Source of the DNA: Bradyrhizobium sp. CIAT3101
GTDB lineage: Bacteria > Pseudomonadota > Alphaproteobacteria > Rhizobiales > Xanthobacteraceae
Length of the DNA stretch: 64,000 nucleotides
Assembly (NCBI RefSeq): GCF_029714945.1
Contig: NZ_CP121634.1
Coordinates: 6,345,001-6,409,000 of the forward strand
Direction of reading: 5' to 3'
This document shows, in pieces, positions 33,926 through 42,970 of this stretch. Under the pieces are notes generated by a model that saw nothing but the letters and a program-made list of their open reading frames with translations, did not search any database and was not told where the DNA came from. The position numbers were made by a program, and so were the translations under genes. Positions within the stretch are counted from its first letter, which is position 1; each line of letters opens with the position of its first letter.

Positions 33926-35443
33926 ATGAGTCAGACGCGGCGCGTTCTCTCGGCACAGGTCGCCCACGAGACCAACACTTTCTCGATCGTTCCGACGACG
34001 CTCGAGGATTATCGCAAGCGGCTGTTTCTGCGTGATGCCGAGATCGCCGCCGCGCTGGCCGACACCAGGATGGAGATCGCCGCGCATCTGGCCGCAGCCA
34101 GACGTTACGGCTGGACCCTGGTGCAGCCGGTCGCCGCCGCGGCCACCCCATCCGGAAAGGTGACGGCCGAGTGCTGGGCCGAATTGCAGCGCCTGGTCTT
34201 TGATGCCTGCGAAACGGGGCCGTTCGACGGCGTCATCCTCGCATTGCACGGCGCAATGGTGACCGAGACCGACGACGACGCCGAGGGGGCGCTGCTCGAA
34301 GGATTGCGCAAGCGTCTCGGCGAAAAAATCCCGATTGCGGTGACGCTCGATCTGCATGCCAACGTCACTGAACGCATGGGCCGGCTGGCCAGCATCATGC
34401 TGCCCTACCGCACCTACCCGCACATCGACCAATATGAGACGGCGTTTCGCGCCGCTGAACTGCTGCAATCGGCGATGGACGGCGCGACCCGCCCGAAAGT
34501 GTTCCGCCTGCAGGGACCGCTGCTCGACGGATGCAATCACGGGCGGACCCAGGGCGGGGTGATGAGCGACCTGCTGGTGCGCGCCGCGGACATGCAGGCG
34601 CAAACGCCCGGCCTTTTGTCCGTCGATGTCTGCGCCGGCTTCAGCCGCGCTGATATTGCCGAGGTCGGCCCCAGCGTTCAGGTCACCTATGATGCCTCCC
34701 ACAACGCCGCCGAAGCGGCCGCGCGGCAGGCCGCAACCGCGCTCCAGGACGAGATGATCCGCCGGCGCGCCGAGGTCACCGTCACACCGCTGGACTTGCC
34801 GACCGCAATGAGGCTTGCCGCCGCAGCCGCGGCTGATGTTGCGGATACCCGCCCCCTCGTGATCGGCGATTTCAGCGACAACCCGGGCTCGGGCGCCTAC
34901 GGCGACGGTGTCCGCCTGCTGGAGGCGCTGCTGCAAGCTGACATCCGAAGCGTGCTGTTCGGCGTCCTCGGCGATCCCGAAGCCGCGGCGCGCTGCCATT
35001 CCGCTGGACTTGGGGCCAGCCTGGATGTCGTTGTCGGCGCCAAGCGGCATCCCGCCAGCTACGGACCTCCGCTCACGCTCACGGGGCGGGTGACCGGCCT
35101 GTCGGACGGCGCCTTCGTCTGCGAGGGGCCGATGAATGCCGGTCAGCCCATGACGCTTGGGCCCGCGGCCTTGCTCGAGGTCAACGGCATCTCGATCGCG
35201 ATCTCGACCAACACGCTGCAGACCTACGATCAGGAAATGTTCCGAATTCTCGGCGCAGAACCGGCTCAATTCCGGATCGTCGCAGTCAAGTCTGCGCACC
35301 ACTTCCGGGCTGCCTTCGGGCCTATGGCCAAGGAGGTGATCCTGGCCGACAGCGGCGGCCTTGCCACCAACGATCACAGCAAGCTGTCCTACCGAAAAGT
35401 CCGCCGTCCCATCTGGCCGCTCGACGAAATTCCGCCGGGCTGA
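33926..35443 (+). CDS. M81 family metallopeptidase (MlrC-like)
   Basis: A 505-residue metalloprotease of the M81 family, which includes MlrC (microcystin-linear peptide hydrolase). Visible motifs are the N-terminal SAQVAHETNTFS, ILALHGAMVTETDDDAEG near residue 108 and TLDLHANVTERM near 145, supplying zinc ligands. The C-terminal half carries GDFSDNPGSGAYGDG. In rhizobia these are generally cytosolic peptidases of unknown substrate. Convergent with the alcohol dehydrogenase gene, 30 bases apart. Confidence 0.85.
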   Translation: MSQTRRVLSAQVAHETNTFSIVPTTLEDYRKRLFLRDAEIAAALADTRMEIAAHLAAARRYGWTLVQPVAAAATPSGKVTAECWAELQRLVFDACETGPFDGVILALHGAMVTETDDDAEGALLEGLRKRLGEKIPIAVTLDLHANVTERMGRLASIMLPYRTYPHIDQYETAFRAAELLQSAMDGATRPKVFRLQGPLLDGCNHGRTQGGVMSDLLVRAADMQAQTPGLLSVDVCAGFSRADIAEVGPSVQVTYDASHNAAEAAARQAATALQDEMIRRRAEVTVTPLDLPTAMRLAAAAAADVADTRPLVIGDFSDNPGSGAYGDGVRLLEALLQADIRSVLFGVLGDPEAAARCHSAGLGASLDVVVGAKRHPASYGPPLTLTGRVTGLSDGAFVCEGPMNAGQPMTLGPAALLEVNGISIAISTNTLQTYDQEMFRILGAEPAQFRIVAVKSAHHFRAAFGPMAKEVILADSGGLATNDHSKLSYRKVRRPIWPLDEIPPG

Positions 35444-35473
35444 ATCTCGTCGCTCAGGCGCCCTGCCCCACCG

Positions 35474-36490
35474 TCACACCGTCAGCATCGTCTTGATCGC
35501 GCGGCGCTCGTCCATGGCCTTGTAGCCTTCGGCGACCTGATCGATCGGCAGCGTGAGATCGAACACCTTGCCCGGCTGAATTCGTCCATTGAGCACCCGC
35601 TCCATGAGATCGGGCAGGAACCGCCGCACCGGAGCGGGACCGCCCAGCATGCGCCGCTGCCCGAAGAATAGCGCCTGGCCATCGAAGGTCACGCCATGGG
35701 GAACGCCGACATAGCCGATCGTGCCACCCGGACGCGTGCACTCGATGGCCTGTGACATGGCTTCCTGCGTACCGACGCATTCGAGCACCGAGTCGGCGCC
35801 GATGCCCCCGGTCAGCTCCTTGACGCGCGCGATGCCTTCGGCGCCACGCTCGACGACGATATCGGTGGCGCCGAACTCCCGGGCCAGATCCTGCCGCGTC
35901 TTGTGGCGACTCATGGCGATGATGCGCTCCGCGCCCATCTCTTTCGCTGCAAGCACACCCATGAGGCCGACAGCACCGTCGCCGACCACCGCGACCACCG
36001 AGCCTTGCTTTACGTTCGCAGCGTCTGCCGCGTACCAGCCGGTCCCGAGCACGTCGGAGGTCGCGAGCAGATGCGGGACGAGATCGCGTCCCGGCATCTC
36101 GCTGGTCGCAACCAGCGTGCCATCGGCGAGCGCAACGCGCGCGTAGGGAGCCTGCGCGCCCGACATGAACTCCCGCTGCTCACACGACGACTGGAAACCG
36201 AATTTGCAATGCGGGCAGGTGTTGTCCGAAAGGCAAAACGAGCCGACGACGAACTGGCCGGGCCTGATGGTCCGCACGGCGCTGCCGACCTCGATCACAA
36301 CGCCGCAATATTCATGCCCCATATGAGCGGGGCCTTCCTTCGGCTGTAGCCCGCGATAGGGCCAGAGGTCGGAACCGCAGATGCAGGTGGCCGACAGCTT
36401 GATGATGGCGTCGGTCGGGTGAATGATCCTGGGATCGTCGACGGTTTCATAGCGGACATCGCCGGGCCCATGGAGGACGGTTGCTTTCAT
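35474..36490 (-). CDS. Zinc-dependent alcohol dehydrogenase (MDR family)
   Basis: A 338-residue medium-chain dehydrogenase. Catalytic zinc ligands lie around ICGSDLW and HMGHEYCG, and the structural-zinc lobe is CPHCKFGFQSSC. The nucleotide-binding motif is VVAVVGDGAVGLMG near residue 172. The ATG at 36490 shares one base with the cupin stop. It probably oxidises an alcohol or reduces an aldehyde with NAD(P). It is the last gene of a group with a cupin and an MFS permease divergent from a LysR regulator. Confidence 0.9.
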   Translation of the reverse strand: MKATVLHGPGDVRYETVDDPRIIHPTDAIIKLSATCICGSDLWPYRGLQPKEGPAHMGHEYCGVVIEVGSAVRTIRPGQFVVGSFCLSDNTCPHCKFGFQSSCEQREFMSGAQAPYARVALADGTLVATSEMPGRDLVPHLLATSDVLGTGWYAADAANVKQGSVVAVVGDGAVGLMGVLAAKEMGAERIIAMSRHKTRQDLAREFGATDIVVERGAEGIARVKELTGGIGADSVLECVGTQEAMSQAIECTRPGGTIGYVGVPHGVTFDGQALFFGQRRMLGGPAPVRRFLPDLMERVLNGRIQPGKVFDLTLPIDQVAEGYKAMDERRAIKTMLTV

Positions 36491-36906
36491 TATCGGTCTC
36501 CGTTGGCGGCAGCTGCGCCGTACTGTTCGTCGCTGACCTTTTCCATCCATTCGACCGGGCTGCCGTTAAGCGCCTCCTGGATGGCGATATGGCTCATGGC
36601 CGTCTGTTGTGACGCCCCGTGCCAGTGCTTCTCGCCGGGCTCGAACGAGACCACGTCGCCTGGCCGGATATCCTCGATCGGGCCGTCCCAACGCTGCACG
36701 CAGCCGCGGCCGGACGTGACGATGAGGGTTTGACCGAACGGGTGCGTATGCCACGCCGTGCGCGCGCCGGGCTCGAACGTGACGTGGTTGCCGGCGACAC
36801 GCGACGGATCTGTGGCCGGAAACAGGGGATCGATACGGACCGTGCCGGTGAAATACTCCGCCGGAGCCCGCATCGACGCCTGGGAGCCTGCTTGTCGAAT
36901 CTGCAT
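36490..36906 (-). CDS. Cupin domain protein
   Basis: A 138-residue single-domain cupin. The metal-binding motifs are complete: [17 protein letters not shown] (two His) and the second [17 protein letters not shown] (His). Members of this small-cupin group include hydroxynitrile lyase-like and quercetinase-like proteins. The gene is coupled to the alcohol dehydrogenase gene and follows the MFS permease gene by 24 bases. The enzymatic activity is not predictable. Confidence 0.85.
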   Translation of the reverse strand: MQIRQAGSQASMRAPAEYFTGTVRIDPLFPATDPSRVAGNHVTFEPGARTAWHTHPFGQTLIVTSGRGCVQRWDGPIEDIRPGDVVSFEPGEKHWHGASQQTAMSHIAIQEALNGSPVEWMEKVSDEQYGAAAANGDR

Positions 36907-36930
36907 CTGTTGCCTCCTTGATGAGTTGCG

Positions 36931-38160
36931 TTATGGAGTGGCGCTCGCCGGCACGCAGGCGGCGCACTGCGAGTCCGCTTTCACCTTGCGGCGCAGCGCT
37001 CCGATCAGAATGACGATCGAAGAGAGCACGAGGACGACGGCACTGAACAGGAACGTGGCGCGATATCCGCTGCCGTCGAACAGCACACCGCCGCCTGCTG
37101 CGCCCAACGTGATCGCGAGCTGAACCACCGCGACCATCAGGCCTCCGCCTGCTTCCGCGTCATCCGGTAAGGCCTTGCTGAGCCAGGTCCACCAGCCGAC
37201 CGGTGCAGCAGTGCCGACGAAACCCCAAAGGAACATCAGCGCCGTCGTGGCGCCAAGTGAACTGCCAAACACCGTGAGGGCGACGGCCATCGCGGCCATT
37301 GCGAACGGCATGACCACCAGCAAGGTGTAAAGACGTTGCCGTACGATCATCCCGATCAACGACGTGCCGACGAGACCGGCCACGCCCATCACGAGCAGCA
37401 ACGCCGAAATGGTCGTGACGTCGATGCGCGTGATCGTTTCGAAGAACGGCCGCAGATAGGTGAACAGCGAGAACTGCCCGAGGAAGAACAACGCCGCTGC
37501 AAGCATCCCGTAGGGCACTTCCGGTCGGCGCAGGACCTTGAAGGCGGCCGCCGCGCCTGCGCGCTCCTGGCTCGGCATCTTCGGTAGCGTGACGAATTGC
37601 CAAAGCAGGGTCAGCGCCGCGATCGGCACGACGCAAAAGAACGCACCCCGCCAGCCGATATATTGCCCGAGGAAGCTCCCCATGGGCGCGGCAATCGTCG
37701 TCGCCAGCGCGTTTCCTCCATTAAGAACCGCGAGTGCACGCGGCACGTCCTTCGCGGGCACGATGCGGATCATGGTCGCGGCGGACATCGACCAGAAACC
37801 GCCGACGGCCATGCCGACCAAGGCGCGCCCGAGCATGAAGACAGGGTAGTTCGGCGCGAGGGCCACGACGACGCCGGAAACCAGCGTGATACTCGTGAGC
37901 CCCAGCAGCACCGATCGGCGATCGATCCCGCGCGTCGAAGCCGAGATGAAAAGACTGGTGAGAATAGCAAACAGGCCGGAGATGGAAATGGCTTGCCCGG
38001 CCTGTCCTTCCGTCAGCTGGAGAGTGTCCGCAATCGGCGTGAGCAGGCTCACCGGCATCCATTCGGTTGCGACGAGCGTCGAGGCGCAAAGAGACACGGC
38101 GAAAACCGCACTCCATGCGGCCATCGGCTGCACTGTCTTCTGATCTGTCGTGACGTCCAT
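36931..38160 (-). CDS. Major facilitator superfamily efflux transporter (DHA1 type)
   Basis: A 409-residue permease with about 12 membrane helices. The region between helices 2 and 3 has the loop STRGIDRRSVLLG, and FMLGRALVGMAVGGFWS is the helix-4/5 signature of sugar or drug exporters such as AraJ and YdhP. The ATG at 38160 is used since the upstream 17 residues lack a ribosome site. It is divergent from the LysR gene, which probably regulates it together with the cupin and dehydrogenase. Confidence 0.9.
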   Translation of the reverse strand: MDVTTDQKTVQPMAAWSAVFAVSLCASTLVATEWMPVSLLTPIADTLQLTEGQAGQAISISGLFAILTSLFISASTRGIDRRSVLLGLTSITLVSGVVVALAPNYPVFMLGRALVGMAVGGFWSMSAATMIRIVPAKDVPRALAVLNGGNALATTIAAPMGSFLGQYIGWRGAFFCVVPIAALTLLWQFVTLPKMPSQERAGAAAAFKVLRRPEVPYGMLAAALFFLGQFSLFTYLRPFFETITRIDVTTISALLLVMGVAGLVGTSLIGMIVRQRLYTLLVVMPFAMAAMAVALTVFGSSLGATTALMFLWGFVGTAAPVGWWTWLSKALPDDAEAGGGLMVAVVQLAITLGAAGGGVLFDGSGYRATFLFSAVVLVLSSIVILIGALRRKVKADSQCAACVPASATP

Positions 38161-38229
38161 AGGGGTTCCGTATGTAAGCGCCCAAGCCCGGCGCCGTTCA
38201 TCGCAACACATAGAGCCCCGTGCGGCGTT

Positions 38230-38267
38230 CGATTAGCCGATATAATTTGCTTGCATTAATCGATGCA
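38230..38267. promoter_or_regulatory. Candidate LysR-type operator between MFS and lysR genes
   Basis: Two overlapping palindromes lie in the divergent region: TGCAT-N6-ATGCA (38252-38267) and CGATTA (38230-38235) paired with TAATCG (38257-38262). LysR regulators bind such interrupted dyads near their own promoters. The position fits autoregulation and control of the MFS operon. Confidence 0.5.
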
Positions 38268-38287
38268 GGCCATGAATAGTAACGGCC

Positions 38288-39196
38288 ATGGCAGCTCAGG
38301 ATTTCAACGATCTGCTGGCTTTCGTGGCGGTCGCCCGCGAGCGCAGCTTCACGAAGGCCGCCGCCAAACTGGGCGTCGTGCAGTCGACGCTCAGCCATAC
38401 GATCAAGCGGCTGGAATCGCAGATGGGCCTGCGGCTTCTCACGCGCACGACCCGAAGCGTCGGCCTGACCGAGGCCGGCGAGCGACTGCAGCAGTCAGTC
38501 GCACCGCGCATCGAGGAGATCGAGCGCGATATCGCCGCGCTGATGTCGCTGCGCGACACGCCGTCCGGCACCATCCGGATCACGCTCTCGGACCACGCGC
38601 TGGACAAGGTGGTCTGGCCGAAGCTGGCGCCGGTGCTAAAAAAGTATCCCGACATCAAGGTCGAGTTCAGCCTCGACACGGCCTTTCGCAACATCGTCGA
38701 AGACGGTTTCGATGCCGGCATCCGCCTCGGCGAGAGCGTCGAGAAGGACATGATCGCCGTGCGCGTCGGCCCGGATTGGCGGCTGGTCGCGGTCGCCTCG
38801 CCTGCCTATCTGAAACAGCATCCGAAGCCGAAGCATCCGCAGGATCTCCTCGATCACGTCTGCATCAAGCGGCGCGCGGCGGCCGGTGGCCATTATGTGT
38901 GGGAGTTCGCCAAAAACGGTCCCGACCTCCGGGTGCGGGTCGAGGGGCAACTGACCTTCAACGACTCCCGCGCCATGATCGAGGCAGCCGTGAACGGCTT
39001 TGGCATCGCCTACCTTCCCGAGGACATGGTGACGCGGCAGGTCCGGTCCGGCGAGCTCGTCATCGTGCTCGACGACTGGTCGCCGAAATTCGACGGCTAC
39101 TACATCTATTATCCGACCTCGCGGCAGAACTCGGCGGCGTTCAAGGTGATCGTCGACGCGCTCCGCTACAACGAAGCGCGAAGAAAGCGCGGCTGA
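38288..39196 (+). CDS. LysR-family transcriptional regulator
   Basis: A 302-residue regulator. The winged helix-turn-helix spans residues 1-65 (FTKAAAKLGVVQSTLSHTIK), and the effector-binding domain covers about 90-295. It resembles the AaeR/YafC-type subgroup in its SVGLTEAGERL helix. It is divergent from the MFS/cupin/ADH genes and ends in a terminator that includes the stop codon. The inducer is unknown. Confidence 0.92.
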   Translation: MAAQDFNDLLAFVAVARERSFTKAAAKLGVVQSTLSHTIKRLESQMGLRLLTRTTRSVGLTEAGERLQQSVAPRIEEIERDIAALMSLRDTPSGTIRITLSDHALDKVVWPKLAPVLKKYPDIKVEFSLDTAFRNIVEDGFDAGIRLGESVEKDMIAVRVGPDWRLVAVASPAYLKQHPKPKHPQDLLDHVCIKRRAAAGGHYVWEFAKNGPDLRVRVEGQLTFNDSRAMIEAAVNGFGIAYLPEDMVTRQVRSGELVIVLDDWSPKFDGYYIYYPTSRQNSAAFKVIVDALRYNEARRKRG

Positions 39197-39207
39197 CCGC
39201 GCTTTTT
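39184..39207 (+). terminator. Terminator overlapping the lysR stop codon
   Basis: Arms AAAGCGCGG and CCGCGCTTT with a CTGA loop that includes the TGA stop, followed by two more T. The A-rich left foot may also let it act on the opposite strand. Confidence 0.7.
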
Positions 39208-39367
39208 CGTGCTCCAAAAACGAAAAGCCCCGGCACGAAGGCCGAGGCTTGCGATCCAGTCCGCGTACATCCGGCGAACCAACCGTCGAATGAAACACTA
39301 GCCGCGAATCTTGAACGGATGATGACGGGATCGTGCTGACAAAATGTCGCGCGGGCGTGAAGCCGGA

Positions 39368-39892
39368 TCACCCGATCCCGTCGCGAACATAGTTCTCGGC
39401 ACGTTCGAGCAGGTGATCGATCGAATCATTGGCGGTATCGAGCACCAGACGGTCGCGATCCCATGACTCATAGTGCCGGTCGACGATGTCCTGCCAGCTC
39501 GGCAGTTTGAGGCCCGCGATGTCGGACGCGCGTGCTTCCGCGCGCTGCCGGTGCAGAGCCACGTCGCTGCAGATCACTTCGATCTCGGCGATGCGCGCCG
39601 ATGCCTGCATCGCCGTTTGCCGCCAGCCGTCACGGCTGGCCTGCACCGGATTGACGCAGTCCGCGACAACCACGCGGCCGAGCCGCAGATTTTCTCCCGC
39701 CAGTGCATTGGCGATGACGTAGCCCATCGGGCCGACGTCCCGGCCCGCCGCGCGCAGGGTCTGTTCGATCGCGTCGACGCGGATATAGGTCGCGGCCATC
39801 CGTCGCGTCAGTTCGCGCGAGAGCGTGGTCTTCCCGGTGCCGGGAAGGCCGCCGAAGACGATGAGGGTGGGAATGGGATGTTGACCTGCCAT
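39368..39892 (-). CDS. AAA/P-loop ATPase, kinase-like
   Basis: A 174-residue P-loop protein. The Walker A is FGGLPGTGKTTLSREL at residues 14-29, with a kinase-like DCVNP segment at about 78 and an HRQRAEAR region, the lid. Related proteins are annotated as AAA ATPases or as kinases akin to adenylylsulfate or aminoglycoside phosphotransferase helpers; the substrate is unknown. It is convergent with the lysR gene. Confidence 0.82.
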   Translation of the reverse strand: MAGQHPIPTLIVFGGLPGTGKTTLSRELTRRMAATYIRVDAIEQTLRAAGRDVGPMGYVIANALAGENLRLGRVVVADCVNPVQASRDGWRQTAMQASARIAEIEVICSDVALHRQRAEARASDIAGLKLPSWQDIVDRHYESWDRDRLVLDTANDSIDHLLERAENYVRDGIG

Positions 39893-39962
39893 GCCTCATC
39901 ATCCATCGGCATGCTGCAGCCTGCAATGGGCCGCGCAGGCCCATCGTCTCAGAGCATCATTC

Positions 39963-40043
39963 TCAGAGCATCATGGAGGCGATGGCTATCAGGCCGATGG
40001 CGGTCAGGCCCCAAACCAGCGAATGCAAAGCCCACGGCCGCAT
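39963..40043 (-). CDS. Possible tiny single-span membrane protein (26 aa)
   Basis: An ATG-initiated frame of 26 codons encoding MRPWALHSLVWGLTAIG then LIAIASMML, a positively charged start and one hydrophobic helix. The ribosome site is weak, so expression is uncertain. A second similar frame lies 70 bases upstream. Confidence 0.3.
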   Translation of the reverse strand: MRPWALHSLVWGLTAIGLIAIASMML

Positions 40044-40113
40044 CGTTGCACCCCGCTTGCATGTCCTGCCGATGACAGGAAATACCCGCGCAGGGGTCGC
40101 CAGTTGAGATAGA

Positions 40114-40203
40114 TCAATGGAGCAATACGAGCGCGGACACGGCGACGACGGTGAAAACGCCGGCCGCAATGGTCACCACACGCACGATCAACTCAATGCC
40201 CAT
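40114..40203 (-). CDS. Possible tiny single-span membrane protein (29 aa)
   Basis: A frame of 29 codons encoding MGIELIVRVVTIAAG and VFTVVAVSALVLLH, almost wholly one hydrophobic helix. The ribosome site is weak. Pairing with the neighbouring 26-residue frame in the same orientation, both single-span, is the main reason to note it. Confidence 0.35.
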   Translation of the reverse strand: MGIELIVRVVTIAAGVFTVVAVSALVLLH

Positions 40204-40326
40204 GCCCGAACTTAACCGATGATCGAGTCAAGGACCTGTGCAGTTTGTGCCAAAACGTCCATTGGGAGATTTACGGGCGACGGCAGGTCTCGTTCGCCGC
40301 GGGGCCAAGCAGGTAAGTTGTTCAGC

Positions 40327-40590
40327 CTATTTCGGCAGGCATTCCACGTTGTAGGCGATGATGATCTGACTTGGATCGGCCTTTCCCAGGCTCTTCAGAT
40401 CTTCCAGGCCGCTCTTCAACCTGGCTCCCGCCTGACTCAAGCTCGCCTCGAGCGTCGACTTGGCCGCCTTGCACCGCTCCTCGGTCGAGAATTCCTGAAA
40501 CACGACGGTCGGCAGCAGCCGCCATTCGGCCCGGTCGTTGGTCGCGGCCGGACTGACCGAATAGGAAAACACGTACATCAGGACCCACAT
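40327..40590 (-). CDS. Hypothetical small exported or membrane-anchored protein
   Basis: An 87-residue protein that starts MWVLMYVFSYSVSPA, a possible export signal or anchor, followed by a short helical soluble region (FSTEERCKAAKSTLEASL, then LEDLKSLGKADPSQ). The start at 40590 is preferred over one 17 codons earlier, which lies in a charged stretch. No family was recognised. Confidence 0.6.
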   Translation of the reverse strand: MWVLMYVFSYSVSPAATNDRAEWRLLPTVVFQEFSTEERCKAAKSTLEASLSQAGARLKSGLEDLKSLGKADPSQIIIAYNVECLPK

Positions 40591-40679
40591 GACGGGGCTC
40601 CGGTGCGATGCGGACGGGATGGCGCAATTGCATCGCGCCATCCCGCGGCATGTCCTCGTTGATCCAGATCAACGAACGT

Positions 40680-41171
40680 TCAGCCAACCGGCCCGCAAGT
40701 CCAGTCGTCGCCGGCCAGCGGCGTGACCGTCACGTCGGGAATGACTCCGAGCTCCATGCTCGGATCGAAATGGCGCATGGTCCGTTCGTTGAGATCGATG
40801 ATGCGGCCGGGCCTGAGCGGCCCGACGTCATTGATCTTGACGATGACCTTCTTGCCGATGGCCTCGACCAGCGCGAATTTCGGTCTCGCACCGAATTGGA
40901 CACCACCGAATTTCTGACGAAGGCTCGTCTTGATCGCAGCCGTCCAGACCTCGGGATCATAGCGCTCGCCCGAGGCTGTCTTTGGACCGCCTTCCTCCTT
41001 GCCGGGCTTGAATGGATTATACGTGGATGCTGCGCCGACGATCCCCTTGCCCGAGGCGGCATCGACGACGGCACTTGAATGAACCCCAACTGTTTCACTA
41101 CGAGCAACGCTGACAGAAACGGCAAGCGTAGCCAGGGCGCCGCAAATTGCGGCGCTCGAGCGGAACACCAT
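40680..41171 (-). CDS. RlpA-like septal ring lytic transglycosylase family protein
   Basis: A 163-residue protein with a signal peptide (ending VARSE near residue 26) and a double-psi beta-barrel domain. Recognisable RlpA features are GGPKTASGERYDPEVWTAA and VKINDVGPLRPGRIIDLNER. In RlpA proteins the domain cleaves naked glycan or binds at the septum. No SPOR domain is present, so this is a short version. It may have periplasmic muramidase-like activity. Confidence 0.82.
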   Translation of the reverse strand: MVFRSSAAICGALATLAVSVSVARSETVGVHSSAVVDAASGKGIVGAASTYNPFKPGKEEGGPKTASGERYDPEVWTAAIKTSLRQKFGGVQFGARPKFALVEAIGKKVIVKINDVGPLRPGRIIDLNERTMRHFDPSMELGVIPDVTVTPLAGDDWTCGPVG

Positions 41172-41587
41172 TACATCTCCTTTGATTTTCGATCGTCCGG
41201 TTCCCGAGGCCGCAGAACCTGGTCAAGCAAACGCGGAAGCGTTTTGAACTTGCGCCAGTCTTTTGCGGATTCGCGCCAACCCCTGGCTGTGGAACCGTCG
41301 CAGGAACCAGAGCGGTCCCGCACAGTGTTTTCGTTGTCGACGTCTAAGACAGGGAATGCGTCAGCAACATGACTCCGAAGAATCGCGCAGCACGACATCC
41401 GGAGTCTTACGTGGTCAGCGACATCAATGCATGGCGCAGCGCGCGCGAAAACCGCAATGACGCCACACTGCAGCCACGCTGCATGTCGTTGTTTCGCAAC
41501 GATCAGCGCTCACGCAGCTACTGCGAACTCACGGAAAGCAGCGGAGATTCGACTTCAAATTGCGATGACGACGAGGCGCCAACCTCG
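41172..41587. other. Intergenic region without a convincing gene
   Basis: A 416-base gap. A plus-strand frame beginning at ATG 41369 continues into the acyl-CoA dehydrogenase gene antisense and resembles no family, so it is not called. An imperfect EcfG-like match, GGAAC (41291-41295)-N17-CGGT (41313-41316), is directed at it on the plus strand. Confidence 0.4.
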
Positions 41588-42817
41588 CTACCCCATCACG
41601 CCGCCGCGCTTGATCAGCTCCTTGCCGACAGCGGCGAGATGCACCTGATCCGGGCCATCACCGATGCGGATGAAGCGCGCATAGACGTAAGCACGCGCGA
41701 GGAACGTATCCTGCGAGACGCCGGCGGCGCCGTGGATCTGGATGGCGCGATCGATCACGCGGGCGGCCATGCTGGGCACCACGATCTTGGCCGCGGCGAT
41801 CAGGTCACGCGCAGCCTTGTTGCCTTCGCGGTCCATCTTGTCGGCGGCCTGCAGCGTGAGCAGTCGCGCCTGCGCGATCTCGCAGAAGGAATGCGCAATG
41901 TCCTCGCGCACCGAGCCCTGCTCGGCGAGCGGCTTGCCGAACGCAACGCGTGAGACCGAGCGCTGGCACATCAATTCGAGGGCACGCTGGGCGCAGCCGA
42001 TCAGCCGCATGCAATGATGGATGCGGCCGGGGCCGAGCCGGCCTTGCGCGATCTCGAAGCCGCGGCCCTCGCCGAGCAGCATGTTCTCGGCGGGCACGCG
42101 GACATTCTCGTAGACGATCTCGGGATGGCCGACCGGCGCGTCGTCATAGCCATAGGTGAGCATGTCCCTGATGATGCGGACGCCGGGCGTCGCTCTCGGC
42201 ACCAGGATCATGGATTGCTGGCGATGACGATCAGGGTCGTCGGGCGCGGTCTTGCCCATCACGATCAGGATCTCGCAATCCTCGTTCATCGCGCCCGAGG
42301 TGAACCACTTCCGCCCGTTGATGACGTAGTCGTCGCCGTCGCGCGTGATCGCACACTGGATGTTGGTGGCATCGCTGGAGGCGACCTGCGGCTCGGTCAT
42401 CGAGAAACCGGAGCGGATGCGGCCTTCCAGCAGCGGCTTCAGCCAGCGCTCCTGCTGCGCCTTGGTGCCGTAATTGGCGAGCACCTCCATGTTGCCGACA
42501 TCGGGCGCCGAGCAATTGAACACTTCGGGCGCCCAGAGGATGCGGCCCATGATCTCCTTCACGGGCGCGTATTCGAGATTGGTCAGGCCGGTGTTGTTAA
42601 AGTCTTGGCCGTGCTCGCCCGACAGAAACAGGTTCCAGAGCCCCTGCTCCCGCGCCAGCCGTTTCAGATCCTGCAGGACTTGCGGCGTCTTGTAGCGCGC
42701 GGCTTCCGGCTTCACCTGCTCGTAATAGAGCTCCTCGACCGGCTCGACATGCGTCCGCATGAACCGGCCGACGCGCTCCTGCAGCTCCAGCGAACGGGCG
42801 GAGTGTTGAAAGTCCAT
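41588..42817 (-). CDS. Acyl-CoA dehydrogenase
   Basis: A 409-residue flavoprotein that oxidises an acyl-CoA to the enoyl-CoA. Visible features are the FAD/substrate-binding region [17 protein letters not shown] near residue 133, [11 protein letters not shown] near 160, the LGRI-like acyl-binding region [14 protein letters not shown] near 253 and the C-terminal helix [20 protein letters not shown]. The motif set resembles the FadE/AcdA-like long-chain group. The substrate is not predictable. The gene lies after a repeat that separates it from the solute-binding protein gene. Confidence 0.92.
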   Translation of the reverse strand: MDFQHSARSLELQERVGRFMRTHVEPVEELYYEQVKPEAARYKTPQVLQDLKRLAREQGLWNLFLSGEHGQDFNNTGLTNLEYAPVKEIMGRILWAPEVFNCSAPDVGNMEVLANYGTKAQQERWLKPLLEGRIRSGFSMTEPQVASSDATNIQCAITRDGDDYVINGRKWFTSGAMNEDCEILIVMGKTAPDDPDRHRQQSMILVPRATPGVRIIRDMLTYGYDDAPVGHPEIVYENVRVPAENMLLGEGRGFEIAQGRLGPGRIHHCMRLIGCAQRALELMCQRSVSRVAFGKPLAEQGSVREDIAHSFCEIAQARLLTLQAADKMDREGNKAARDLIAAAKIVVPSMAARVIDRAIQIHGAAGVSQDTFLARAYVYARFIRIGDGPDQVHLAAVGKELIKRGGVMG

Positions 42818-42850
42818 GATGGTCTCCTGTTCGCTTGGTCGCGCGTCGGT

Positions 42851-42946
42851 CTCGTAGGGTGGGCAAAGCGAAGCGTGCCCACGCATTTCTTTCTATCGAG
42901 AGAGGTCGTGGGCACGGCGCAAGGGCGCCTTTGCCCACCCTACGAG
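42851..42946. repeat. Intergenic nested inverted repeat (96 bp)
   Basis: The outer arms CTCGTAGGGTGGGCAAAG (42851-42868) and CTTTGCCCACCCTACGAG (42929-42946) are perfect reverse complements over 18 bases. Inner arms GCGTGCCCACG and CGTGGGCACGGC pair inside. This is a compact palindromic element, typical of the dispersed intergenic repeats in Bradyrhizobium genomes. It lies between the solute-binding protein and acyl-CoA dehydrogenase genes and would form a stable stem in RNA. Confidence 0.85.
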
Positions 42947-42970
42947 TGCGGACTCGCGGAGAGATCCGCC

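Noticed and set aside
40660..40690. Further TGATCC site near the RlpA gene
   Set aside because: No CGTT at the 16-base distance and it points away from the nearest gene start.
41369..41953. Plus-strand frame of 194 codons
   Set aside because: Its 3' two thirds are antisense to acyl-CoA dehydrogenase and no family resemblance or ribosome site was found.
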